A stretch of DNA of 8,608 bases from Actinomycetota bacterium (GCA_016870675.1 VGAU01000061.1:1-8608), one strand, 5' to 3'; counted from the stretch's first letter, positions 1 to 6,976 are shown. Program-made: numbers and translations. Notes: generated by a model from the letters alone, not told the origin.

Positions 1-1
1 A

Positions 2-163
2 ATAGATATACAGGAAAATAAGATAAATCTACTTTTAGGTGATGAAGAAATAAAGAAGAGGATTGGTAAATGGAATCCCCCGGATATAAAAATAAAGGAA
101 GGTTATCTTGCCAGATATTCAAGGCTTGTAACTTCAGCTGCAAAAGGAGCTGTACTAGAATAA
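2..163 (+). CDS. ilvD: Dihydroxy-acid dehydratase, C-terminal end (5' truncated by window)
   Basis: Reading in frame from base 2 to the TAA at 161-163 gives 53 residues with no stop. They end in GYLARYSRLVTSAAKGAVLE, which matches the characteristic C-terminus of IlvD (typically GYLARYaklVssAstGAVL). The preceding W-x-P-P segment (KWNPPDIKIKEG) is also typical of the family. IlvD is an iron-sulfur enzyme that dehydrates 2,3-dihydroxyisovalerate and 2,3-dihydroxy-3-methylvalerate to the 2-oxo acid precursors of valine/leucine and isoleucine. The catalytic and cluster-binding parts lie upstream of the window and cannot be assessed. Its position directly before ilvBN supports the assignment over the related 6-phosphogluconate dehydratase Edd. 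The gene ends 111 bp before ilvB. Confidence 0.9.
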   Translation: MDIQENKINLLLGDEEIKKRIGKWNPPDIKIKEGYLARYSRLVTSAAKGAVLE

Positions 164-189
164 TTTTATTAATTTTAAGTGTTTTATTT

Positions 190-218
190 TTTAAAAAAGA
201 ATAAAAAAATGATATAAT
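190..218 (+). promoter_or_regulatory. Candidate sigma-70-type promoter for ilvB
   Basis: A perfect TATAAT lies at 213-218, about 56 bp before the ilvB start codon. The best -35 at 17-bp spacing is TTTAAA at 190-195, which matches only four of six consensus bases. In such AT-rich DNA a TATAAT can occur by chance, so this is a candidate only. The ilvB-onward genes may instead be transcribed by readthrough from ilvD. Confidence 0.35.
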
Positions 219-232
219 TATCAAATCATTTT
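206..232. promoter_or_regulatory. 8-bp inverted repeat over the -10-like element
   Basis: AAAATGAT at 206-213 and ATCATTTT at 225-232 are exact reverse complements separated by 11 bases. The dyad contains the TATAAT-like hexamer at 213-218. That placement fits an operator that could block RNA polymerase. The stem has only one G-C pair per arm and is not followed by a separate U-run, so it is a poor rho-independent terminator. No binding protein can be named. Confidence 0.3.
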
Positions 233-274
233 AAGTGTTATAAAGTTGTTACAAATAAAGGAAGTGAAATTATT

Positions 275-1984
275 ATGGGCAAAATTACCGGCGCACAAAT
301 GATAATAAAATGTTTAAAGGAAGAGGGGGTAGAAGTAATATTCGGGTATCCTGGCGGCAAAGTAATTCCTTTGTATGACGCATTATTTGACAGTGACATA
401 AGGCACATACTTGTAAGGCATGAACAGGGAGCGGCACATGCGGCGGACGGTTATGCCAGAGTAACAGGAAAAACCGGAGTTTGTATTGCTACTTCAGGTC
501 CGGGCGCTACTAACCTGGTTACAGGTATTGCAAATGCGCATATGGATTCGATACCAATGGTGGCTATAACCGGCCAGGTAGGTACAGCCCAGATTGGTAC
601 CGATGCATTTCAGGAAGCGGATATAACCGGTATAGCTGCACCTATAACCAAGCATAATTATCTGATAAAAGATGTTAAAGATTTGCCCAGAGTAATAAAA
701 GAAGCCTTTATAATTGCATCTACGGGCAGACCGGGTCCGGTTTTAATTGATATTCCTGTTGATATAACAACTGATTTGATAGATGAGAATTTTAAGGCGG
801 ATATAAGTCTGCCAGGATATAAACCTACGATTAAAGGTAATCTAAAGCAGGTCAAACAGGCGGCGAAAAAAATAGCCGAAAGTAAAAAGCCTGTAATTTT
901 TGCCGGAGGAGGAGTAATCTCCTCCGGGGCAAGTGATATCTTAAGAAAGTTTGTGAAGGTTGCGAAAATTCCGGTTATCACTTCGCTTTTAGGAATGGGT
1001 TCATATCCTGAAAACAATGAATTATCCTTAAGTATGGCTGGTATGCATGGAACCAAATATGCAAATCTCGCTTTTACCGAAGCGGACCTTATTATTGCGG
1101 TAGGAGTTAGATTTGACGATAGGGTTACCGGTAAATTATCAGAATTTGCGCCGGGTGCTGATGTAATCCATATAGATATTGATCCTGCAGAAATTGGTAA
1201 AAATGTTAAAGTACTTATTCCTGTTGTAGGGGATGCAAAGATTGTTCTTACGGATTTAAAAAGCGAATATGAAAAGTATATTGAAAAGAAAGGAAAACCC
1301 AACTGGGAGCAGTGGCTGTCAAGGATTAAGAAACTTAAAGAGGATTATCCGCTTAAATATGACCGGAATTCCAACAAGGTTAAGCCAGCCTATGTTGTGG
1401 AAAAAATTTATGAGCTGACAAAAGGTGACGCTATAATCTGCACTGAAGTAGGCCAGAATCAGATGTGGGCTGCTCAGTATTACAAATTTACCAAACCAAG
1501 AACGCTGGTTTCTTCCGGAGGTCTTGGAACTATGGGATTTGGCCTGCCTGCAGCAATTGGCGCAAAAATAGGCAGGCCGGATAAAACAGTAATAGATATA
1601 GCTGGTGACGGCAGCATTCAGATGGTATCTCAGGAGCTTTCTACGGCGGTTACCAACAAAATAAATATAAAAATTATGCTGCTTAATAACGGTTATCTGG
1701 GTATGGTAAGACAGTGGCAGCAGATTTTCTTTAAAGGAAGATATTCGCATACCTGTATATATAATTGCGTTGATTTCGTGAAACTTGTAGAAGCATATGG
1801 TGGGGTAGGCTTGAGGGTTAAGAAAAAGGAAGAGGTTGAAAACGCTATAAAAAAGGCTCTGGAGATAGACAACCTGGTGCTGGTAGATTTCTGGATAGAC
1901 AGAGAGGAAAATGTCTATCCTATGGTAGCGCCGGGTTCCCCTATAAGTGAAATGTTAGAAAGTGAAATGTTAGAAGGTGTATAG
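275..1984 (+). CDS. ilvB: Acetohydroxyacid (acetolactate) synthase, large catalytic subunit
   Basis: The 569-residue protein is full length for the family. It condenses two pyruvates to 2-acetolactate, or pyruvate with 2-oxobutyrate to 2-aceto-2-hydroxybutyrate, using ThDP, Mg2+ and a structural FAD in the cytoplasm. Three thiamin-enzyme domains are visible. The N-terminal PYR domain carries YPGG (25-28) and the catalytic Glu50 in RHEQG. A central FAD domain has GMHGT (256-260) and RFDDRVTG (279-286). The C-terminal PP domain has the ThDP/Mg motif GDGS (444-447) through NN (471-472), then LGMVRQWQ (475-482). The ending VYPMVAPG (548-554...) is typical of anabolic AHAS rather than of catabolic AlsS. 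The ATG at 275 is preceded by AAAGGAAGTG (257-266) at good spacing. The next gene, 18 bp on, is its regulatory subunit. Oddities are Lys29 and Gly103 at positions contacted by herbicides in plant AHAS, and an exact 15-bp tandem duplication at the 3' end (SEMLE twice). Confidence 0.97.
   Translation: MGKITGAQMIIKCLKEEGVEVIFGYPGGKVIPLYDALFDSDIRHILVRHEQGAAHAADGYARVTGKTGVCIATSGPGATNLVTGIANAHMDSIPMVAITGQVGTAQIGTDAFQEADITGIAAPITKHNYLIKDVKDLPRVIKEAFIIASTGRPGPVLIDIPVDITTDLIDENFKADISLPGYKPTIKGNLKQVKQAAKKIAESKKPVIFAGGGVISSGASDILRKFVKVAKIPVITSLLGMGSYPENNELSLSMAGMHGTKYANLAFTEADLIIAVGVRFDDRVTGKLSEFAPGADVIHIDIDPAEIGKNVKVLIPVVGDAKIVLTDLKSEYEKYIEKKGKPNWEQWLSRIKKLKEDYPLKYDRNSNKVKPAYVVEKIYELTKGDAIICTEVGQNQMWAAQYYKFTKPRTLVSSGGLGTMGFGLPAAIGAKIGRPDKTVIDIAGDGSIQMVSQELSTAVTNKINIKIMLLNNGYLGMVRQWQQIFFKGRYSHTCIYNCVDFVKLVEAYGGVGLRVKKKEEVENAIKKALEIDNLVLVDFWIDREENVYPMVAPGSPISEMLESEMLEGV
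1946..1975 (+). repeat. Perfect 15-bp tandem duplication at the 3' end of ilvB
   Basis: AGTGAAATGTTAGAA is present twice back to back (1946-1960 and 1961-1975), in frame. It encodes SEMLE at residues 558-562 and again at 563-567, followed by Gly-Val-stop. AHAS large subunits usually end shortly after the first such E-M-L segment, so the second copy looks like a C-terminal extension made by slippage or tandem duplication. Confidence 0.9.
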
Positions 1985-2002
1985 AGGGAAAAAGGTGATA
2001 TT

Positions 2003-2485
2003 ATGAATCATATCATTTCGGTTTTAGTTGAAAACAAAGCAGGGGTGCTGGCAAAGATATCCGGGCTATTCAGCAGAAGAGGTTTTAACATTGAAAGCCT
2101 GGCAGTGGGTCCTACAGATGATGAAAAGATTTCCAGAATTACCCTGGCAGTAAACGCAGAAGAGCACAGTATTGAACAAATAATCAAACAGCTCTACAAA
2201 TTAATAAATGTAATAAAGATTCAAGAGCTGGATCCATCAAATATAGTTGAAAGGGAACTGGTTTTAATAAAAGTAGGTGCCGATTCTAAAACCAGGCCTG
2301 AAATACTGGAAATAGTTAGTGTTTTTCGGGCAAATATTGTAGATGTTGCTAAAAAAACCATAATGATTGAAATTACCGGAAACAGCAGTAAAGTAAAAGC
2401 GCTGGAAGACCTGCTCAGGCCTTTTGGAATACTTGAGCTTGTCAGAACGGGTAAAATTGCTTGCAGTAGAGGAAGTAAAAGTTAA
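2003..2485 (+). CDS. ilvN: Acetohydroxyacid synthase, small regulatory subunit
   Basis: The 160-residue protein is the ACT-domain partner of IlvB. It stimulates the large subunit and confers end-product (usually valine) feedback inhibition. An N-terminal ACT domain spans about residues 3-76, beginning HIISVLVENKAGVLAKISGLF and continuing with RRGFNIESL. The C-terminal AHAS small-subunit domain spans about 82-157 (VERELVLIKV, FRANIVDV, GILELVRTGK). Asn11, Gly14 and Asn29 match positions where E. coli IlvH substitutions relieve valine inhibition, so feedback sensitivity is likely retained (inference). The length matches IlvH-type subunits (about 160 residues). The ATG at 2003 follows AAAGGTG (1991-1997) and lies 18 bp after ilvB, consistent with translational linkage. 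The usual next gene, ilvC, is not present; a serine-pathway aminotransferase follows. Confidence 0.96.
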   Translation: MNHIISVLVENKAGVLAKISGLFSRRGFNIESLAVGPTDDEKISRITLAVNAEEHSIEQIIKQLYKLINVIKIQELDPSNIVERELVLIKVGADSKTRPEILEIVSVFRANIVDVAKKTIMIEITGNSSKVKALEDLLRPFGILELVRTGKIACSRGSKS

Positions 2486-2533
2486 TAGTATTGATACAAA
2501 TATTTTAGAATTATAGGAAAGGAGAATTTAATA

Positions 2534-3700
2534 ATGGTGAAAAAATATATAATGACTCCAGGCCCTACGCCCATTTCTGAAGAAGTACTGCTGGAGCATG
2601 CAAGACCTCTTATGCACCACAGGTCTCCCGAGTTTTCAAAAATATTTATTGAGGTTACAGAAAAATTAAAAAAACTTTTTAAAACAAAAAATGATGTTTT
2701 TATATTAACATCTTCAGGAACAGGTGCAATGGAAGCTTCAGTAACCAACTTCTTTGCCACTGGAGATAAAGTACTGGTCGCAAATGTAGGAAATTTTGGA
2801 GAAAGATTTAAAAAAATTAGCAGCAGGTTTAAGCTTGAAGTCATTTCCCTTGACTATGAGTGGGGAGATGCAGCAAATCCTGAAGACATTAAAAAAGCGC
2901 TGGATGATAATCCTGATATAAAAGGGGTTATGGTTCAGTTCAGCGAAACGTCAACAGGTGCAATAAATGATATAAAGGCCATAGGAAATATTGTAAAAAA
3001 CTATCCTGCAATCCTTATAGTAGATGCCATCAGTGGTCTGGGAGCATCGGATATGAGAACGGATGAATGGAATCTCGATGTTGTTGCCGGAGGGTCGCAG
3101 AAAGCACTAAGTGCTCCTACAGGTGTTGCATTTATGAGCATAAGCGATAAAGCATGGAAACTTAATGAAAAATCAGACTTGCCCAGGTTTTATTTCGATC
3201 TTGCAACAGCCAGGAATTATTCCCGGAAGACACCACCCCAGACACCATGGACTCCGGGAATATCAATAATTGTGGCTATGAATAAAGCACTTGATATGCT
3301 GTTTGAAGAAGGTATGGAAAAAGTATTTAAAAGACATAAAATACTGGCATTGGCAACACAGAAAGCAGTAGAAAAACTTGGTCTCGAACTTCTGGTAAAG
3401 GATGAAAACAAAAGAGGATTTTCAGTTACTTCCATAAAAGTCCCTGAAGGCATTGATGCAAAAGAGCTTACCAAAACTATGAGGGTAAAATATGGAGTAA
3501 CTATTGCCGGTGGGCAGGGTAAGCTCACCGGTAAGATTATAAGAATTGGACATCTGGGATATTTTGGAATGTTTGATATTATTATTGCCATATCGGCACT
3601 GGAGATGACTTTACAGGAGCTGGGTTATAAATTTGAGATAGGCTCAGGTATTACCGAAGCAGAAAGAATATTTGTAGAAAATAATTATTTGAATGACTGA
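2534..3700 (+). CDS. Class V PLP aminotransferase, serine-pyruvate/alanine-glyoxylate type; probable phosphoserine aminotransferase role
   Basis: The 388-residue protein has the class V fold typical of serine-pyruvate/alanine-glyoxylate aminotransferases. The N-terminal substrate loop is MTPGPTP (7-13), followed by MHHRSPEF (27-34). SSGTGAMEAS (60-69) forms the PLP phosphate site, Asp164 in VDAISG should pair with the pyridine nitrogen, and Lys190 in GGSQKAL is the Schiff-base lysine. Arg337 in IRIGHLG is the expected carboxylate-binding arginine. All key residues are present. The gene lies 26 bp before serA, so the likely role is transamination of 3-phosphohydroxypyruvate with glutamate to phosphoserine, standing in for a classical SerC. 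Class V enzymes of this type paired with serA have been assigned such a role in other prokaryotes, for example methanogens. A serine-pyruvate or alanine-glyoxylate activity remains possible from sequence alone. The ATG at 2534 follows AAAGGAG (2518-2524) at 9 nt. No symbol is given because the substrate is uncertain. Confidence 0.88.
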   Translation: MVKKYIMTPGPTPISEEVLLEHARPLMHHRSPEFSKIFIEVTEKLKKLFKTKNDVFILTSSGTGAMEASVTNFFATGDKVLVANVGNFGERFKKISSRFKLEVISLDYEWGDAANPEDIKKALDDNPDIKGVMVQFSETSTGAINDIKAIGNIVKNYPAILIVDAISGLGASDMRTDEWNLDVVAGGSQKALSAPTGVAFMSISDKAWKLNEKSDLPRFYFDLATARNYSRKTPPQTPWTPGISIIVAMNKALDMLFEEGMEKVFKRHKILALATQKAVEKLGLELLVKDENKRGFSVTSIKVPEGIDAKELTKTMRVKYGVTIAGGQGKLTGKIIRIGHLGYFGMFDIIIAISALEMTLQELGYKFEIGSGITEAERIFVENNYLND

Positions 3701-3726
3701 TAAAAGAAATAATAGAGGGACTGAAT

Positions 3727-5316
3727 ATGAATAAAAAAATATTAATTACCGATGGTATCTCAAGTGAAGCGAAAAAGAAACTTGAAGAGCAATTTATTGT
3801 AGAGGAGAAGAAAGGTCTGTCTCCTGATAAGCTTAAAGAAGAGATTAAAGGTGTAAGTGCCATAATAATAAGGAGCACTACCAGACTGACAGACGATATT
3901 ATTAATTCATCAGATAAACTGGAAATTATCGGAAGGGCAGGTATAGGAGTGGATAATGTAGACGTTTCGGCGGCTACCAAAAAGGGTATTATAGTTGTAA
4001 ATGCTCCTACCAGTAATGCGGTTACTGTTGCAGAGCACACCATAGCTCTTATGCTTTCTTTGGTCCGTAAAATTCCAGAGGCCAATTTCTCCCTGAAAAG
4101 CGGCAAGTGGGAGAAATCAAAATTTAAAGGTATTGAACTGGATGGAAAAACACTTGGCATAGTAGGTTTTGGACAAATAGGGGGACTGGTTGCAAAAAAA
4201 GCTATCGGACTGGGTATGAAAATTGTGGCTTATGATCCGTTTGTATCTGAAGATCGGTTTAAACAACTGGAGATAAAAAAAGCTGACAGTCTGGAGGATA
4301 TTTATAAGGAAGCTGATTTTATTTCAATACACCTGCCCAAAAACAAAGATACCCTGGGAATGTTTGATAAGGCAGAGTTTTATAAGATGAAAAAAGGGAC
4401 AATAATATTAAATGTTGCAAGAGGTGGCATAGTAGTAGAAAAAGATCTTGCAGAAGCCATCAAGGATGGTCAAATAGGAGGTGCTGCACTTGATGTTTAT
4501 GAAGTGGAGCCATGCACTGATTCCCCTATTTTTAAACTGGAAGAAGTAATATGCACACCTCATTTAGGGGCATCTACTACAGAAGCCCAGGATAGGGCAG
4601 GGACTACAATTGCAGAACAGGTTATCGATGTACTTAATGGAAAAACTGCCGCTTTCCCGGTAAATGCGCCGGCTATAAGACCGGAACTAATGGAAGTCCT
4701 GTCACCTTTCTTTGAATTGTGCGAGAACCTCGGCAGCTTGTTTATAAATTTATTTGAAGGTAATCTGGATAGCTTGAAGATTGGATATTATGGAAAAGTG
4801 TCTGAATACGATGTGAGGGTCCCAACATCCGTTATACTGGTAAAAATACTGGAAAGATATTCAGCGGAAAATGTAAATCTGGTAAATGTTGATCTGGTAA
4901 CCAGGGAAACAGGCCTTAAGGTAAAAGTAGTAAAAAGCAGCGAATCGAAGGATTTTATAAATTTAATTACCCTGGAGGGAAAAGGAAAAGACAGTGAACT
5001 TTCCATCTCGGGGACTACTACAGGTAAAAAGGATACCCCAAGATTTATTGCTATTGATAAGTTTGAGATAGACATGGTTCCTTCAAAGTATATGGCATTT
5101 TTGAGATATAAGGATATTCCGGGCCAGATCGGTAAAATAGGAACTGCTTTTGGCGAGTTAAATGTAAATATTGCATCAATGCATGTAGGAAGAAAGAAGA
5201 TGAGCGGGGATGCAGTAATGGGCTTGAATCTGGATAATGAAGTGACTTCTGAAATGTTAGAAGAATTTAAAAAGCTTTCGGGTTTTAAAAATATCAAAAT
5301 AGTTACTCTTTATTAA
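3727..5316 (+). CDS. serA: D-3-phosphoglycerate dehydrogenase (long form with ACT domain)
   Basis: The 529-residue length fits the long type of SerA, which oxidises 3-phosphoglycerate to 3-phosphohydroxypyruvate with NAD+ as the first step of serine synthesis. The order is: substrate-binding domain; NAD domain with GFGQIG (147-152), in which Asp170 is the likely NAD ribose-binding acid; then the rest of the catalytic core to about residue 310. The catalytic triad expected for D-2-hydroxyacid dehydrogenases is present: Arg232 (ARGG), Glu261 (EVEP) and His279 (PHLGAS). An intervening allosteric domain spans about 315-450, and a C-terminal ACT domain about 453-529 (RYKDIPGQIGKIGTAFGE, NVNIASMHVGR). 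The ACT domain suggests serine feedback inhibition. The ATG at 3727 is preceded by AGAGGGA (3714-3720), 26 bp after the aminotransferase. The extra domains argue against a simple glyoxylate or hydroxypyruvate reductase. Confidence 0.96.
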   Translation: MNKKILITDGISSEAKKKLEEQFIVEEKKGLSPDKLKEEIKGVSAIIIRSTTRLTDDIINSSDKLEIIGRAGIGVDNVDVSAATKKGIIVVNAPTSNAVTVAEHTIALMLSLVRKIPEANFSLKSGKWEKSKFKGIELDGKTLGIVGFGQIGGLVAKKAIGLGMKIVAYDPFVSEDRFKQLEIKKADSLEDIYKEADFISIHLPKNKDTLGMFDKAEFYKMKKGTIILNVARGGIVVEKDLAEAIKDGQIGGAALDVYEVEPCTDSPIFKLEEVICTPHLGASTTEAQDRAGTTIAEQVIDVLNGKTAAFPVNAPAIRPELMEVLSPFFELCENLGSLFINLFEGNLDSLKIGYYGKVSEYDVRVPTSVILVKILERYSAENVNLVNVDLVTRETGLKVKVVKSSESKDFINLITLEGKGKDSELSISGTTTGKKDTPRFIAIDKFEIDMVPSKYMAFLRYKDIPGQIGKIGTAFGELNVNIASMHVGRKKMSGDAVMGLNLDNEVTSEMLEEFKKLSGFKNIKIVTLY

Positions 5317-5348
5317 ATATGTTAGATATGGAGATTATAGATAAAAAC

Positions 5349-5360
5349 TTTAATATTAAA
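5349..5360. repeat. 12-bp perfect palindrome just upstream of the leuA ribosome binding site
   Basis: TTTAATATTAAA is its own reverse complement and directly abuts or overlaps the AAAGGA that serves leuA (5359-5364). It consists only of A and T in an AT-rich gap, so chance is a serious explanation. If functional it could be a small operator or affect access to the ribosome binding site. Confidence 0.25.
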
Positions 5361-5377
5361 AGGATTAGTTGAATACA

Positions 5378-6889
5378 ATGGAAAATAAGATATATATATT
5401 TGATACGACTTTAAGAGATGGGGAACAGGCGCCCGGCATACATTTAAACACAAAAGAAAAACTGGAAATAGCCCAGCAGCTTGCTAGGTTAAATGTGGAT
5501 ATTATAGAAGCTGGTTTTCCGGTATCGTCAAAAAGTGATTTTAATTCGGTAAAGGAGATATCAGGCAAGATTAAAGATAGGAGAATCGCAGCTCTCGCCA
5601 GGGCAAATTTTAAGGATATCGATGCTGCCGGTGAAGCTCTGAAGGGAGCAAAACAACCTGTAATACATACTTTCATCTCCTCATCTGATATCCACCTTAA
5701 GTATCAGTTAAAGAAGAGCAGGGAAGAAGTGCTGGAGCTTGCAAAAGAAGCTGTAAAAAGGAGTCTTAAATATACTGACATGGTTGAGTTTTCAGCAATG
5801 GATGCAACAAGGAGTGACTGGGAATTCTTATGCAGGTTATTTGAAATTGCAATCAGAAGCGGCGCCGGGGTCATAAATATCCCAGATACGGTGGGTTATG
5901 CTATTCCAAACGAGTTTGGGAGAATGATAGATTACATTTTTAAAAATACCAGAGGTATAGAAGATGTAATAGTAAGCATACACTGCCATGATGATCTCGG
6001 ACTTGCAGTTGCCAACTCACTTATGGCTGTAGAACATGGAGCAAGGCAGGTTGAATGTGCGGTAAACGGTATCGGTGAGAGGGCCGGTAATGCCTCACTG
6101 GAAGAAGTGGTTATGATTATTGATACCCGTAAGAGAGATCTTGGGTTATACACTGATATTAATATAGGTGAGATTACAAGGACCAGTAGTATAGTAAAGT
6201 CACTGACCGGTTATGTTGTTGCACCTAATAAGGCAATAGTTGGTAAAAATGCATTTAGCCATGAAGCCGGAATACATCAGGATGGAATGTTAAAAGACAG
6301 GTCTACTTATGAAATAATAAAACCTGAAAATATCGGTTTAAGATCATCAAAACTGGTACTTGGCAAACATTCAGGCAGACACGCATTTATTGAGAGATTG
6401 ACAGAACTTGGTATTCAGCTGAAAGAAGAGGACCTGGAAAAGGCTTTTGAAAGATTTAAAAGCCTCGCGGAAAAGAAAGGTGCCATTAATGACCAGGATA
6501 TCAAAGCTATAGTAGAAAATGAATTGAGGGAGGTTTCGGAGCATTTCTCGCTGAAGTATTATAAGGTTCAAAGTGGTTCAAATATCCAGGCAACTTCTAC
6601 AGTAGGTATAGAGATAGAGGGTAAAGTCCACAAAGACTCTTCGATCGGTGATGGTCCGGTGGATGCTTCATTTAAGGCTATTGATAAAATAACAAAAATA
6701 AATGCAAAATTGGTAGAATATAGTATAGAAGCTGTATCCGGAGGTAAGGATGCGCTGGGGTCGGTTAAGATAGTAGTGAGTACCAATGGCACAGAAGTAA
6801 TGGGGAGCGGCATAAGCACAGATATAGTCGAGGCAAGCATAAAGGCCTATATTGATGCAATGAACAGGATAGTGGAAAGTTCGGAATAA
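5378..6889 (+). CDS. leuA: 2-isopropylmalate synthase
   Basis: The 503-residue protein catalyses acetyl-CoA plus 2-oxoisovalerate to 2-isopropylmalate, the committed step of leucine synthesis. The catalytic TIM barrel begins IFDTTLRDGEQAPG (Arg13, Asp14). Metal ligands are visible as H202-C-H204 in IHCHDDLG and Asn238 in GERAGNAS. The signature INIPDTVGY (167-174...) and the linker motif SHEAGIHQDG (294-303) are typical of LeuA. The C-terminal part from about residue 390 is the regulatory (leucine-sensing) domain, with GDGPVDA (424-430). This full-length architecture and the VEFSA-DATRSD motif favour LeuA over citramalate or homocitrate synthases. Met141 in FSAMDATR replaces the Glu commonly found there (see findings). 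I prefer the ATG at 5378 because it gives the family-like start MENKIYIFDTT; a TTG at 5369 would add Met-Asn-Thr. The ribosome site AAAGGA (5359-5364) is 13 nt from the ATG and only 4 nt from the TTG, so spacing does not decide it. Confidence 0.94.
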   Translation: MENKIYIFDTTLRDGEQAPGIHLNTKEKLEIAQQLARLNVDIIEAGFPVSSKSDFNSVKEISGKIKDRRIAALARANFKDIDAAGEALKGAKQPVIHTFISSSDIHLKYQLKKSREEVLELAKEAVKRSLKYTDMVEFSAMDATRSDWEFLCRLFEIAIRSGAGVINIPDTVGYAIPNEFGRMIDYIFKNTRGIEDVIVSIHCHDDLGLAVANSLMAVEHGARQVECAVNGIGERAGNASLEEVVMIIDTRKRDLGLYTDINIGEITRTSSIVKSLTGYVVAPNKAIVGKNAFSHEAGIHQDGMLKDRSTYEIIKPENIGLRSSKLVLGKHSGRHAFIERLTELGIQLKEEDLEKAFERFKSLAEKKGAINDQDIKAIVENELREVSEHFSLKYYKVQSGSNIQATSTVGIEIEGKVHKDSSIGDGPVDASFKAIDKITKINAKLVEYSIEAVSGGKDALGSVKIVVSTNGTEVMGSGISTDIVEASIKAYIDAMNRIVESSE

Positions 6890-6930
6890 GAAAATGTAGA
6901 GTAAGAAAGTATAAATTAACAGATTTCAGA

Positions 6931-6958
6931 TTGAATTAAATAAAGTAAATAATAAATT
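6931..6958 (+). promoter_or_regulatory. Weak candidate promoter in the leuA-leuC gap
   Basis: TTGAAT (6931-6936) and TAAATT (6953-6958) are spaced 16 bp, and each matches four of six sigma-70 consensus bases. They lie in the 105-bp gap before leuC, the largest gap downstream of ilvB. The gap is almost entirely A and T, so such matches are expected by chance. A 7-bp all-AT inverted repeat (TAATAAA at 6950-6956, TTTATTA at 6964-6970) overlaps it and is too weak to be a terminator. Confidence 0.2.
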
Positions 6959-6976
6959 AAATTTTTATTAGGTTTA

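Larger units (their letters stand above)
172..239 (+). repeat. 12-bp direct repeat flanking the ilvB promoter-like region
   Basis: ATTTTAAGTGTT occurs exactly at 172-183 and again at 228-239, 56 bp apart, within the ilvD-ilvB gap. The two copies flank the TATAAT-like hexamer at 213-218. An exact 12-base match in a gap this short is more than I would expect by chance even in AT-rich sequence, but I have not computed this. It could be a pair of regulator half-sites or a small duplication. No regulator family is recognised from the sequence. Confidence 0.4.

Noticed and set aside
184..204. Possible rho-independent terminator after ilvD (T-run next to A-run)
   Set aside because: TTTTTTAAAAAA can pair only A with T, has no GC stem, and is not followed by a clear U-tract, so it is better seen as AT-rich spacer.
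164..274. T-box, leucine leader peptide or attenuator before ilvB
   Set aside because: The gap is only 111 bp. I found no T-box core sequence, no short frame rich in Leu/Val/Ile codons behind a ribosome site, and no terminator hairpin.
658..1302. 214-residue antisense open frame within ilvB
   Set aside because: It lies wholly opposite a well-conserved catalytic gene, shows no recognisable domain, and is the expected mirror of codon bias in the sense strand. The same applies to the other minus-strand open frames opposite serA, leuA, leuC and leuD.
2491..2517. Promoter-like TTGATA ... TATAGG between ilvN and the aminotransferase
   Set aside because: Spacing is 15 bp and the -10 match is poor. 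In a 48-bp AT-rich gap this is not strong enough to call.
5249..5264. serA segment TGAAATGTTAGAA matching the ilvB 15-bp repeat unit
   Set aside because: Thirteen bases are shared because both encode Ser/Glu-Met-Leu-Glu helices with the same preferred codons. There is no flanking similarity, so coincidence is the better explanation.
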